Assembly (NCBI RefSeq): GCF_024748695.1
Contig: NZ_CP087176.1
Location: forward strand, 1,977,501 to 2,041,500
Direction of reading: 5' to 3'
Length of the DNA stretch: 64,000 nucleotides
Source of the DNA: Pseudomonas sp. B21-040
GTDB lineage: Bacteria; Pseudomonadota; Gammaproteobacteria; Pseudomonadales; Pseudomonadaceae
The position numbers and the translations under genes are program-made. This document shows, one piece after another, positions 37,651 to 46,714 of this stretch. Within the stretch, counting starts at the first letter, position 1. Each line of letters opens with the position of its first letter. The notes beneath the pieces were generated by a model. It had not been told where the DNA came from. It did no database searches and saw only the letters and a program-made list of their open reading frames with translations.

Positions 37651-40368
37651 TCACGAGATGACGGCGACCGGCTGCGCAGTAGCAGCCAGCAAACGCTTGA
37701 TTTCCGGGACGCACGAACCGCATTGCGTGCCGCAACCCAATTCCTGTTTCAAACCTTGCAAGTCCAGGCCACGGCGGATACCGGCGCAGACTGCGTTTTG
37801 GCTGACGTTTTTGCAGTTGCACAGGGTTTTGTTGCCGATCGAGGCGGCATCGATCTGCCCCGGTGGTGCGCTCAGGGGCGCGAGCAGCCAGCGCCGCAGT
37901 TGCTCATCGGCGCGACCTTCGAGCCACAGGCTTTGCAACCAGTGTTGGGCGAGAGTTTCACCCGCCAGGCGAATAGCGGTGATGCGCCCGTTCTCGATCC
38001 GCACTCGCTTGCCGATGGAGCGCCGTGGATCGTCGTATGCCAAAACCGGTCCATCGAGGAGCCCGAGGCACTCATCAATGTCACGCAGCAGTTTCGGGGC
38101 TGGCGCGAAGGCGCTGGCAGCGCGTATCAGCAGCGCGGGGCGCTCACGGCCGGCAAGGCTGAGGCTGGCGTAGGAAAACGCCTCGCAGAGGGTGCGTAGG
38201 CTCTCAAAATGCTGTGGGATGTCTCCCTCGATCAGCGCAAACAGGTGCCATGGCAAATGCACGGGCTCAAGGCGCACACCGCTGTGCTTGAGTTCCGGTT
38301 GTTTCGACAGTGGATCGAAGGCCGCAAGGGTGAGGGTGTTTACACCTCCCTTGAGGAAGCGGTCACCAAAATGCATCGGCAAAAACGCCTGCCCCGGGCG
38401 CACGCTGTCATCGCTGGAGACTGGCACGATCACGGCGCCGCGACGGCTTTTCAGGCTGATCAAGTCACCTGGTTGCAGGCGATGCCTGCGCAACTCGTCC
38501 GGGTGCAGGCTCAACACCGCTTCGCTGACATGACCGAACAGCTGCGCCGCAGTGCCGGTACGGCTCATGCCGTGCCATTGATCGCGCAGGCGACCGGTGA
38601 TCAGCGTCAGTGGGAAACGCGCATCCCGTTGTTCCTTGGCGGCGCGATACGGGTCGGCGACGAATTGCGCGCGGCCGCTGGCAGTCGGGAAGATACCGTC
38701 GAGATAGAGGCGGGCGGTACCTTGGCGGGCGCCGGCCGGAAATGGCCATTGCTGCGGGCCGAGCTGGTCGATCAGCGCATGGCTGACCCCGGACAAGTCC
38801 AGATCACGGCCGCGGGTCAGTAATTTGTATTCGTCGAACACCTGCGCCGGTGTTTCAAAGGCAAACAAACTTGGGGATTCGGGGCGTAAATGTTTTTCCA
38901 GCCGCTGCGCGAAATCCACCGTGATCGCCCAGTCCGGGCGCGCGGAACCAGGTGCGACGATTGCCCGGCGGACGTGGGAAATACGCCGTTCCGAATTGGT
39001 GACGGTGCCTTCCTTTTCACCCCAGCTCGCAGCGGGCAACAACAGGTCGGCAAACCCGGCGGTTTCAGTGGTACGAAAGGCTTCTTGCAGCACCACGAAC
39101 GGGCAGGTTTCAAGTGCCGCACGCACAGCCGTCTGATCAGGCAGTGATTGTGCGGGGTTGGTGCAAGCGATCCACAGTGCTTTTATTTTTCCGCGGCCGA
39201 CCTGGTCAAACAACTCGATGGCCGTCAGCCCAGGGTTCTCAGGCAGTTGATCGACGCCCCAGTAAGCCGCTACATCGGCACGATGCTCAGGGTTGGCGGC
39301 GTCGCGATGCCCTGGCAGCAGGTTCGACAGACTGCCGGTTTCCCGCCCGCCCATGGCGTTCGGCTGACCGGTCAATGAGAAAGGTCCTGCGCCGGGGCGG
39401 CCAATTTGCCCGGTCGCCAGGTGCAAATTGATCAGCGCGCTGTTTTTCGCGCTGCCGGCGGTGGACTGGTTTAGCCCCATGCACCACAACGACAGGAAAC
39501 TCGGTGTCGTACCGACCCATTCGGCGCATTGCTGCAATTGCTCAACGCTGATTCCACACAGCTGCGAAACCATTTGCGGTGTGTAATCGCGCACCAGGTT
39601 TTTCAGCTCGGTCAAACCGTCGGTGTGGGCCTTGATGAAGTCTCGGTCGATCCAGTCTTCCCACAGCAGCAGGTGCAAAATCCCATGGAACAGGGCGACA
39701 TCGGTCCCGGGAAGAATCGCCAAGTGCAGGTCAGCTAGATCGCACGTGTCGGTGCGACGCGGATCGATGACGATGACTTTCATCTGTGGTCGGCGGGATT
39801 TGGCTTCTTCCAGTCGACGAAAAAGTACCGGGTGGGCGTAGGCCATGTTACTGCCGACGATCATCACGCAGTCGCTCAACTCCACGTCTTCATAACTGCA
39901 CGGTGGCGCATCGGCGCCCAGGCTGCGCTTGTAGCCGACCACCGCCGACGACATGCACAGTCGCGAATTGCTGTCGATGTTGTTGGTGCCCACCAACGCC
40001 CGCGCCAGTTTGTTGAAGGCGTAATAGTCCTCGGTCAGCAATTGCCCGGAAATGTAGAACGCCACGCTGTCCGGGCCGTGTTCGGCAATGGTCCGGGCGA
40101 AAACGCTGGCGGCATGATCGAGGGCGGTGTCCCAGTCGGTGCGGCTGCGTGCCAGGCCTTTGCCCAGGCGCAGTTCGGGATAGAGCGCTCGCGCAGTCAG
40201 GTCACCGGTCAAATGCAGGGTTGATCCCTTGCTGCACAATTTGCCGAAGTTGGCCGGGTGGGCCGGATCGCCACTGACGCCGAGGATGCGCTCGTCGTCA
40301 TGTTCGATCAGCACACCGCAGCCGACGCCGCAATAGCAGCAGGTAGAAGCGGTGATTTGACGGTTCAT
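37651..40368 (-). CDS. nasC: Assimilatory nitrate reductase, molybdenum subunit
   Basis: The enzyme reduces nitrate to nitrite in the cytoplasm. The 905 residues have an N-terminal [4Fe-4S] motif CCYCGVGCGVL...LCSKG, molybdopterin domains (RLCMSSAVVGYKRSLGAD, MGGRETGSLSNLLPGHR) and a C-terminal BFD-like [2Fe-2S] domain (TLCNCKNVSQNAVC, GCGTQCGSCVPEIK). It overlaps nirD as TGATG. It is named nasC after the PAO1 convention, where nasA is the transporter; other Pseudomonas annotations call it nasA. Confidence 0.93.
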   Translation of the reverse strand: MNRQITASTCCYCGVGCGVLIEHDDERILGVSGDPAHPANFGKLCSKGSTLHLTGDLTARALYPELRLGKGLARSRTDWDTALDHAASVFARTIAEHGPDSVAFYISGQLLTEDYYAFNKLARALVGTNNIDSNSRLCMSSAVVGYKRSLGADAPPCSYEDVELSDCVMIVGSNMAYAHPVLFRRLEEAKSRRPQMKVIVIDPRRTDTCDLADLHLAILPGTDVALFHGILHLLLWEDWIDRDFIKAHTDGLTELKNLVRDYTPQMVSQLCGISVEQLQQCAEWVGTTPSFLSLWCMGLNQSTAGSAKNSALINLHLATGQIGRPGAGPFSLTGQPNAMGGRETGSLSNLLPGHRDAANPEHRADVAAYWGVDQLPENPGLTAIELFDQVGRGKIKALWIACTNPAQSLPDQTAVRAALETCPFVVLQEAFRTTETAGFADLLLPAASWGEKEGTVTNSERRISHVRRAIVAPGSARPDWAITVDFAQRLEKHLRPESPSLFAFETPAQVFDEYKLLTRGRDLDLSGVSHALIDQLGPQQWPFPAGARQGTARLYLDGIFPTASGRAQFVADPYRAAKEQRDARFPLTLITGRLRDQWHGMSRTGTAAQLFGHVSEAVLSLHPDELRRHRLQPGDLISLKSRRGAVIVPVSSDDSVRPGQAFLPMHFGDRFLKGGVNTLTLAAFDPLSKQPELKHSGVRLEPVHLPWHLFALIEGDIPQHFESLRTLCEAFSYASLSLAGRERPALLIRAASAFAPAPKLLRDIDECLGLLDGPVLAYDDPRRSIGKRVRIENGRITAIRLAGETLAQHWLQSLWLEGRADEQLRRWLLAPLSAPPGQIDAASIGNKTLCNCKNVSQNAVCAGIRRGLDLQGLKQELGCGTQCGSCVPEIKRLLAATAQPVAVIS

Positions 40369-40685
40369 CAGCTTGCTTCCCGCAGGGCCAGCAGCACCCG
40401 ACCATTCTCGACCCGTGCCGAGTGATGGTGGGCGCAGCCGATGTCAGGGGCCAGGGCTTCGCCGGCTTCCAGGTCGATTTGCCAGTTGTGCAGCGGGCAG
40501 GCCACGCGTTTGCCGTACACCAAGCCTTGTGACAGCGGCCCGCCCTTGTGTGGGCAGCGGTCGTCGAGGGCGAAAACCTCATCGTCGCTTGTACGAAAAA
40601 TCGCGATATCACCTTTCGGCCCGGCAATGATCCGCGAGCCCAGGGCATTGATGTCTTCCAGTGCGCAGATATCCAGCCAGTTCAT
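40368..40685 (-). CDS. nirD: Nitrite reductase small subunit
   Basis: This Rieske-type small subunit pairs with NirB. The 105 residues begin MNWLDICALEDINALGSRII. The cluster-binding box is DRCPHKGG and ACPLHNWQID. The ATG overlaps the nirB stop (ATGA). The long upstream open frame lies within nirB and was discarded. Confidence 0.93.
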   Translation of the reverse strand: MNWLDICALEDINALGSRIIAGPKGDIAIFRTSDDEVFALDDRCPHKGGPLSQGLVYGKRVACPLHNWQIDLEAGEALAPDIGCAHHHSARVENGRVLLALREAS

Positions 40686-43135
40686 GCCAGCACCTCCAGG
40701 TTCTTCAACGGAATGACGTCGAACTCTTTTTTCAGCTGCGGCTGCGCCAGGCGTTCCTTCCACGGGTCTTGCTCGAACGACAGCGAGAATTGCAGGCGAT
40801 CATTGAGTGCCTTGCGCCGCACCGGGTCCTCCAGCACGGCTTTCTTGATGTGTTCCATGCCGACCCGTTGCAGGTAATGCACGGTGCGCTCCAGGTAGAA
40901 GGCTTCTTCGCGATAGAGCTGCAAGAACGCGCCGTTGTATTCACGAACTTCTTCAGCGGTTTTCAGCTTGACGAAGAACTCGGCGACTTCGGTTTTGATC
41001 CCGCCATTGCCGCCGATGTACATCTCCCAGCCGGAATCCACGCCGATGATTCCTACGTCCTTGATGCCCGCTTCCGAGCAGTTGCGTGGGCAACCGGAGA
41101 CCGCCAGTTTCACTTTGTGCGGTGACCACATGTTGAACAGGTCATGCTCCAGTTCGATGCCCAATTGGGTGGAGTTCTGGGTGCCGAAGCGGCAGAACTC
41201 GCTGCCAACGCAGGTCTTCACGGTGCGGATGGATTTGCCGTAGGCGTGACCGGATGGCATGTCGAGGTCTTTCCAGACGCCCGGCAAGTCCTGTTTCTTG
41301 ATCCCCAGCAAGTCGATGCGCTGGCCACCGGTGACCTTGACCATCGGTACGTTGTACTTGTCGGCGACGTCGGCGATGCGCCGCAGTTCCGAAGGGTTGG
41401 TCACGCCGCCCCACATCCGCGGGACAACCGAATAGGTGCCGTCTTTTTGAATGTTGGCGTGGGCGCGTTCGTTGATCAGGCGTGATTGCGGGTCGTCCTT
41501 TGCCTCACCCGGCCAGGTGGAAATCAGGTAGTAGTTGAGGGCCGGGCGGCACGTGGCGCAGCCATTCGGTGTGCGCCAGTTCAAGTAGCTGATGGTCCCG
41601 GCAATGGTCAGTAAATGTTGCTCGCGGATGGCCTGGCGGATTTGGCCGTGGTTGAGGTCGCTGCATCCGCAGATGGCTTTTTCGCTTTTCGGTTTGACGT
41701 CCGCCGCGCCACCCACGGTGTTGATCAGGATCTGCTCCACCAGCCCTGAGCAGGAGCCGCATGAACTTGCAGCCTTGGTGTGTTTTTTCACCTCGTCGAC
41801 ACTGAACAGTCCGTGCTCCTGAATCGCCTTGACGATGGTGCCTTTGCACACGCCGTTGCAACCGCACACTTCGGCGGTATCGGCCATGCTCATGGCTTTG
41901 TCCTGACCTTGATGCCCGACGTCACCTAGAGCGTTTTCACCGAACATCAGGTGATCGCGGATCTCGTCGATGGCGTGATTCTCACGAATCTGCCGGAAAT
42001 ACCAACCGCCATCGGCCGTGTCGCCGTACAGGCAGGCGCCGACCAGCACGTCATCCTTGATCACCAGTTTTTTGTAGATCCCGCCGATCGGATCGGAGAG
42101 GGTGATGGTTTCCGTGCCTTCGCCGCCCATGAAGTCGCCGGCAGAAAACAGATCGATGCCGGTGACTTTCAATTTGGTCGACGTCACCGAACCTTGATAG
42201 CGGGCGAAGCCCAATTGGGCGAGGTGGTTGGCGCAGACTTTGGCTTGCTCGAACAGGGGCGCGACGAGGCCGTAGGCGATGCCGCGATGGCTGGCGCATT
42301 CACCGATGGCGTAGACCCTCGGGTCGTAGGTTTGCATCGTGTCATTGACCAGAATCCCGCGGTTGCAGGGGATGCCGGATTTTTCCGCGAGTTCGGTGTT
42401 GGGGCGAATGCCAGCGGCCATCACCACCAAGTCGGCGGGGATGATGTCGCCGTTCTTGAATTCAACCGACCCGACCCGGCCATTGCCCCCGTCGTGCAGC
42501 GCCTGGGTTTGCTCGCGCAGGCGAAAGTGCAGGCCGCGCGCTTCGAGGGCGGTTTGCAGCAGTTGACCGCTGGTCTTGTCCAATTGTCGTTCCAGCAACC
42601 ACTCGCCGATATGTACCACGGTCACGTGCATGCCGCGCAGCATCAGGCCGTTGGCGGCTTCCAGGCCCAGCAGGCCTCCACCGATCACAACAGCGTGCTT
42701 GTGGGTCTTGGCGGTGTTGATCATGGCCTGGGTATCGGCGATGTCGCGGTAGCCGATCACACCCTGCAAGGTGTTGCCGGGGATCGGCAAGATGAATGGG
42801 GTCGAACCGGTGGCGATCAGCAGGCGATCGTATTCGGCTTCGGTGCCGTCTTCGGCGATGACGCGGCGTTTGACCCGGTCGATCTCCACGACTTTGCGGT
42901 TGAGCAACAGCTTGATGTTGTTTTCCAGGTACCAGTCGAGGTCGTTGAGCACGATCTCTTCGAACGTCTGCTCACCGGCCAGTACTGGCGACAGCAGGAT
43001 GCGGTTGTAGTTGGTATGAGGTTCGGCGCCGAAGACCGTGATGTCGTACAGCTCGTTGCTCAGCTTGAGCAGTTCTTCCAGGGTGCGAACCCCGGCCATG
43101 CCGTTGCCGATCATCACCAGTTTTAGTTTTTTCAT
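40682..43135 (-). CDS. nirB: NADH-dependent nitrite reductase large subunit
   Basis: The enzyme reduces nitrite to ammonium. The 817 residues begin KLKLVMIGNGMAGVRTLEEL (FAD) and continue with a second Rossmann motif HAVVIGGGLLGLEAANGLML, two BFD-like Fe-S regions (CGCNGVCKGTIV, SSCGSCSGLV), the ferredoxin-like half-domain, and the siroheme/[4Fe-4S] site (CVGSEFCRFG and SGCPRNCSEAG). The ATG at 43135 has GGAGAA. It is preceded by a NasT-type leader and a sigma-54 type promoter. It leads the operon nirB-nirD-nasC-cobA. Confidence 0.96.
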   Translation of the reverse strand: MKKLKLVMIGNGMAGVRTLEELLKLSNELYDITVFGAEPHTNYNRILLSPVLAGEQTFEEIVLNDLDWYLENNIKLLLNRKVVEIDRVKRRVIAEDGTEAEYDRLLIATGSTPFILPIPGNTLQGVIGYRDIADTQAMINTAKTHKHAVVIGGGLLGLEAANGLMLRGMHVTVVHIGEWLLERQLDKTSGQLLQTALEARGLHFRLREQTQALHDGGNGRVGSVEFKNGDIIPADLVVMAAGIRPNTELAEKSGIPCNRGILVNDTMQTYDPRVYAIGECASHRGIAYGLVAPLFEQAKVCANHLAQLGFARYQGSVTSTKLKVTGIDLFSAGDFMGGEGTETITLSDPIGGIYKKLVIKDDVLVGACLYGDTADGGWYFRQIRENHAIDEIRDHLMFGENALGDVGHQGQDKAMSMADTAEVCGCNGVCKGTIVKAIQEHGLFSVDEVKKHTKAASSCGSCSGLVEQILINTVGGAADVKPKSEKAICGCSDLNHGQIRQAIREQHLLTIAGTISYLNWRTPNGCATCRPALNYYLISTWPGEAKDDPQSRLINERAHANIQKDGTYSVVPRMWGGVTNPSELRRIADVADKYNVPMVKVTGGQRIDLLGIKKQDLPGVWKDLDMPSGHAYGKSIRTVKTCVGSEFCRFGTQNSTQLGIELEHDLFNMWSPHKVKLAVSGCPRNCSEAGIKDVGIIGVDSGWEMYIGGNGGIKTEVAEFFVKLKTAEEVREYNGAFLQLYREEAFYLERTVHYLQRVGMEHIKKAVLEDPVRRKALNDRLQFSLSFEQDPWKERLAQPQLKKEFDVIPLKNLEVLA

Positions 43136-43205
43136 CAGGTTCTCCGGGGAGTTCAGACCCGCCTCATCAGGGCTTTCAGGTCTTGCTCGACAATTTTGCG
43201 CAAAC

Positions 43206-43293
43206 AAAAAAAGGCGTCCCGCTAGTTGCCTAGCGAGGACGCCTTTGTCCTTGTCCCGTTCTCTCGGGCAGCGCAGCCTTCTACGTTGAAGGC
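43206..43293 (-). promoter_or_regulatory. NasT-type antitermination leader of nirB
   Basis: On the minus strand the order is: hairpin GCCTTC-AACGTA-GAAGGC (43276-43293), hairpin CCCG-AGAGAA-CGGG (43255-43268), hairpin GGAC-AAAGGC-GTCC (43237-43250), then a terminator stem GGCGTCC...GGACGCC with a seven-T tail (43206-43243). All three hexaloops have A at position 1 and G at position 4, the ANTAR-protein recognition rule. The third hairpin uses the 5' arm of the terminator, so the two exclude each other. NasT is encoded 3.5 kb upstream. Confidence 0.8.
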
Positions 43294-43321
43294 CGGGCTT
43301 TATGTGTGGTGAAGAAGGTAA

Positions 43322-43337
43322 TGCAGTGGTTGTGCCA
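43322..43337 (-). promoter_or_regulatory. Sigma-54 type promoter of nirB
   Basis: TGGCACAACCACTGCA on the minus strand has GG and GC exactly 10 bases apart (consensus TGGCAC-N5-TTGCA). Transcription would start about 20 bases before the first leader hairpin. Confidence 0.75.
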
Positions 43338-43455
43338 AGTGCTCCAGGTCAACGGGTTTGTTGGGTTTAGTCGTGGTTTCGGACTTTGGCAGGAGCGTTT
43401 TTGCACCGATTCAATGCACGTCGCCCGCAATTGGCGCGGCTACAAGGGATCTGTG

Positions 43456-45126
43456 TCAGCCATGAACCACTAGAAACAGCAGCGCCAGATTGATCACCAG
43501 CGACACCAGCGCCATCGTGCGCCAGACTTTCAACGGCTCGCGCTCCAGCAACGGCTTGGGGCGCACGCTCAAACTGCGCCGCTCGCCTTGCTCCAGTACC
43601 AGCAACCATTCTTCCGCCGTTTCAAAGCGCACAAGCGGATCCGCTGCGACAGCCCGTTGCAAACACTGCGCGATCCAGTCGGGCACATCCGGCCGGTAGC
43701 GACTGGCGCTCACCGGTACACCAAACCGGGGCCGCTGAAACGCTTCGATTTCGCCGTAGGGATAGTGCCCGGTCAGCAGCCAGTACAACGTCACGCCGAC
43801 GGCATACAGGTCTTGTTGCGGCGTCGGGATGCCCCCGCGAAAGGCTTCCGGTGCGATATAGCTGGGTGTTCCGGGCAGGGCCGAGGGTTGATCCTCGGAC
43901 AAGCCCGGGCAGTAGGCGAGGCCGAAGTCCAGCAGACGTAGCTCACCGTCGTCCCCCAGCAGCAGGTTGTCCGGTTTGATGTCGCGGTGCAGGATTTGTC
44001 GGCGATGCAGCAGCCCCACGGCGCGGAGCAGGCGTTCGGCCAGGTCTTGCCATTGAGCCAGTGGCAGTGGTCCGACACCTGCGTGCAGTTCTGCCAGCGT
44101 CGATCCGGAATATTCACGCATCACGTAGTACAAATGCTGACGCTGACTGGCGGCATGGACTTCAGGGAAATGCCGTCCGGCCACGCGTTTGAGAAACCAT
44201 TCCTCCGACAGCAGTGCCTGCCCGGCCAAGTGATCGTCGCGCAGCGCACCGGGCAAGGTTTTCAGTAGCCAGGGTTGCTGTTGCCCATCGCGCACTCGGT
44301 AGAGCAGTGACTGCTGGCTCTGGCCGACGATCCCCTCGACCTGCCAGCCTTCGAAGGACTGACCGGGTTTCAGTGCAGGAGGCAGCGGCCATTGCTGCAA
44401 ATGAATCAGTGCGTCGCCGATGCTCGTTTCACCGAGGGCGTCAACGCGCACCAGCAGGGCGCTGGCGTTGTCCTGGCTGCCGGCCAGGTGCGCCGCGCTG
44501 ACCAAGGTCTGTGCGGCACTGTCCAGATCGGGCTGATCGCGCAAAATAGCGGCAATGGCCGTATCGCCCAGCACGGCCCAGATGCCATCGCTCAGCAGGA
44601 CAAAACTTTCATTGAGGCGCAATTCGCCATCGAGAAAATCCAGCACCAGATGTTGGTCGAGGCCCAGCGCCCGTTTGAGCACATGTTGCATGCCCGGTTG
44701 GTCCCAGACGTGATCCTCGCTGACGCGCTGCAACTGATCCGCGTGCCAGCGGTACACGCGGCAATCGCCGACATGGGCCAAGGTAAAACGCCTGCCGCGC
44801 ATGACCAGGGCGCTGACGGTGGTCAGCAGCGGCTGCCCACCGCCATTGGCCTGCAACCAGCGATTTTGCGCCAGCAGCAGACGGTCCAATGCCTGGGCGA
44901 CACCCCAGGTTTCCGGGGTGGCGTAATAATCCAGCGCCAGGGCCTGCAAGGTCGAGCGAGCGGCGAGGCCGCCGTCGGCGCATTGGCTGACGCCGTCGGC
45001 AATGGCGAACAAGTAACCCTTGCTCGCCGCCAATGCCGGGGCGGGCGTCACCAGGCGCAGGGCGTCCTGATTTTCCTCGCGCGGCCCCGTGGCGCTGGCT
45101 TCGGCAAAACTCAATTGCAGGCTCAT
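43456..45126 (-). CDS. Bifunctional protein phosphatase 2C / Ser-Thr kinase, membrane-anchored
   Basis: In the 556 residues, the PP2C domain comes first (NQDALRLVTP, YLFAIADGVSQCADGG, FTLAHVGDCRVYRW, LLSDGIWAVLGD; about 1-240). An STK domain follows, with the ATP lysine in PWLLKTLPGAL, catalytic loop LHRDIKPDNLLLGDDGE, DFG in LRLLDFGLAYCPG and APE in SYIAPEAFRGG. A C-terminal membrane helix ends the protein (MALVSLVINLALLFLVVHG). It lies 7 bases after the nitrate transporter gene in the same unit. The same gene sits at this position in P. aeruginosa. Its target is unknown; its place suggests control of nitrate uptake or reduction. Confidence 0.9.
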   Translation of the reverse strand: MSLQLSFAEASATGPREENQDALRLVTPAPALAASKGYLFAIADGVSQCADGGLAARSTLQALALDYYATPETWGVAQALDRLLLAQNRWLQANGGGQPLLTTVSALVMRGRRFTLAHVGDCRVYRWHADQLQRVSEDHVWDQPGMQHVLKRALGLDQHLVLDFLDGELRLNESFVLLSDGIWAVLGDTAIAAILRDQPDLDSAAQTLVSAAHLAGSQDNASALLVRVDALGETSIGDALIHLQQWPLPPALKPGQSFEGWQVEGIVGQSQQSLLYRVRDGQQQPWLLKTLPGALRDDHLAGQALLSEEWFLKRVAGRHFPEVHAASQRQHLYYVMREYSGSTLAELHAGVGPLPLAQWQDLAERLLRAVGLLHRRQILHRDIKPDNLLLGDDGELRLLDFGLAYCPGLSEDQPSALPGTPSYIAPEAFRGGIPTPQQDLYAVGVTLYWLLTGHYPYGEIEAFQRPRFGVPVSASRYRPDVPDWIAQCLQRAVAADPLVRFETAEEWLLVLEQGERRSLSVRPKPLLEREPLKVWRTMALVSLVINLALLFLVVHG

Positions 45127-45133
45127 TGAGGCG

Positions 45134-46345
45134 TCAGACCCGAGCCGCCGTCACGGCGGCCGAACCCCATGTGGTTCTCCAGCGACGTTTCACCCCGTGC
45201 AAGCCGAACCAGGCCAGAACACCGAGGCTGGCGAACAACCACAACGCCAGTTGGTAGCTGCCGGTGCTTTGCTTGATCGCGCCCATGCCGGCCGCCAACG
45301 CGAAGCCGCCGATGCCGCCGGCCATGCCGATCAAACCGGTCATTACACCAATCTCCCGACGAAAACGCTGCGGCACCAACTGGAAAACCGCGCCGTTACC
45401 AGCGCCCAGACCGAGCATGGTGCAGACGAAAAGTGCCAGCGCTGCGTAGGAACTCGGCAGATTGAAACCCACCGCCGCGATGCAGACGGCGGCCACGGTG
45501 TAAATCGCGAGCAGCGTGCGAATACCGCCGAACCGGTCGGCCAGTGCGCCACCCAAAGGACGCATCAGACTGCCGCCGAACACGCAGGCCGCGGTGTAGT
45601 AACCGGCGGTCACCGGGCTCAGGCCGTACTGGTCGTTGAAGTAGCCGGGCAGGGCGCTGGCCAGGCCGATAAAACCACCGAAAGTCACGCTGTAGAAAAA
45701 CATGAACCACCAGCTGTCGCGGTCACCCAAGGCCTTGAAGTAGTCGGCCATGGATTTGGCTTTCGGCCGCTCCGGTGCGTTTTTCGCCAGCCAGGCGAAG
45801 ACGATAATGGTCAGGATCAGCGGGATCAGGGCGAAGCCGAACACGTTGCTCCAGCCGAATGCCGCCGCCAGTACCGGGGCGATCAATGCCGCCAGAACCG
45901 TGCCGGAGTTGCCCGCTCCGGCGATGCCCATGGCTTTGCCCTGATGCTGTGGCGGATACCATTGCGACGCCAGCGGCAGGGCGACGGCGAAGGACGCACC
46001 GGCCATGCCCAGGAACAGGCCCAGCACCAGCGCTTGCTCGTAGCTGTGAATGCCTAGTTTCCAGGCGCCGAACAGCGCACAGATGACAATGACCTGGCCG
46101 ATCAGCCCGGCGGTTTTGGGCGACAGCCGATCTGCCAGCATGCCCATGATGAAGCGCAGCACGGCCCCGGCCAGAATCGGCGTGGCCACCACCAGCCCGC
46201 GCTGTTGCGTGGTCAGGTGCAGGTCGGCGGCGATCTGCACTGCCAGTGGGCCGAGCAGGTACCAGACCATGAAACTCAGGTCGAAATAGAGAAAGGCCGC
46301 GAACAGGGTCGGGGTATGGCCGGATTTCCAGAAGCTTGAATTCAT
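45134..46345 (-). CDS. nasA: Nitrate transporter, MFS (NNP family)
   Basis: The 403 residues begin MNSSFWKSGHTPTLFAAFLY. About 12 helices are visible, with the NNP nitrate signature seen in GLFLGMAGASFAVALPLASQWYPP and GAGNSGTVLAALIAPVLA. It imports nitrate and possibly nitrite. The ATG at 46345 follows GAGGTG. A leader with ANTAR-type hairpins and a sigma-54 element lie upstream. It is followed closely by the kinase/phosphatase gene. Confidence 0.93.
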   Translation of the reverse strand: MNSSFWKSGHTPTLFAAFLYFDLSFMVWYLLGPLAVQIAADLHLTTQQRGLVVATPILAGAVLRFIMGMLADRLSPKTAGLIGQVIVICALFGAWKLGIHSYEQALVLGLFLGMAGASFAVALPLASQWYPPQHQGKAMGIAGAGNSGTVLAALIAPVLAAAFGWSNVFGFALIPLILTIIVFAWLAKNAPERPKAKSMADYFKALGDRDSWWFMFFYSVTFGGFIGLASALPGYFNDQYGLSPVTAGYYTAACVFGGSLMRPLGGALADRFGGIRTLLAIYTVAAVCIAAVGFNLPSSYAALALFVCTMLGLGAGNGAVFQLVPQRFRREIGVMTGLIGMAGGIGGFALAAGMGAIKQSTGSYQLALWLFASLGVLAWFGLHGVKRRWRTTWGSAAVTAARV

Positions 46346-46445
46346 CGCGCACCTCAGCTGTGAAGAGTCTCGAGAAGGAGTCATGAGCTAGCAGGTGGGG
46401 CGCCTTTGGGCCGCACCACCGGCCCCGGGCTGTGGGGCCAAAACG

Positions 46446-46526
46446 AAAAAACGCCGCTACCCGATTCGCCAGGGGCAAATGAGGTGAGCGACGTCTTTGT
46501 CGTAGGTGGGGCAACCGCCGTTGGTT
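46446..46526 (-). promoter_or_regulatory. NasT-type antitermination leader of nasA
   Basis: On the minus strand: hairpin AACC-AACGGC-GGTT (46513-46526), hairpin CGAC-AAAGAC-GTCG (46489-46502), then terminator ACGTCGCT...AGCGGCGT with a six-T tail (46446-46494). Both loops keep A1 and G4. The second hairpin shares bases with the terminator's 5' arm. Confidence 0.8.
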
Positions 46527-46543
46527 ACCTGTGGTGATTACAT

Positions 46544-46559
46544 AGCCAAATCTGTGCCA
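46544..46559 (-). promoter_or_regulatory. Sigma-54 type promoter of nasA
   Basis: TGGCACAGATTTGGCT on the minus strand has GG-N10-GC spacing, about 18 bases before the first leader hairpin. Confidence 0.7.
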
Positions 46560-46578
46560 ACAACCGAGACCTGGTGGA

Positions 46579-46689
46579 GATCGTTCCCACGCTCCGCGTG
46601 GTCACGCCGCCGTGGACGCTCTGCATCCGCTTCACGCTGTGACGCGGAGCGTCACGGGATGCATTCCCACGCGGAGCGTGGGAACGATC
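46579..46689. repeat. Type 3 palindromic repeat (GATCGTTCCCACGC)
   Basis: GATCGTTCCCACGCTCCGCG and its inverse CGCGGAGCGTGGGAACGATC enclose a second inverse pair (GGACGCTCTGC, GTGACGCGGAGCGTCAC). It lies between nasT and the nasA promoter. Relatives are at 55660 and 60365. Confidence 0.8.
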
Positions 46690-46714
46690 ATCTGTGCCAG
46701 GTTCGGGAGATCGG

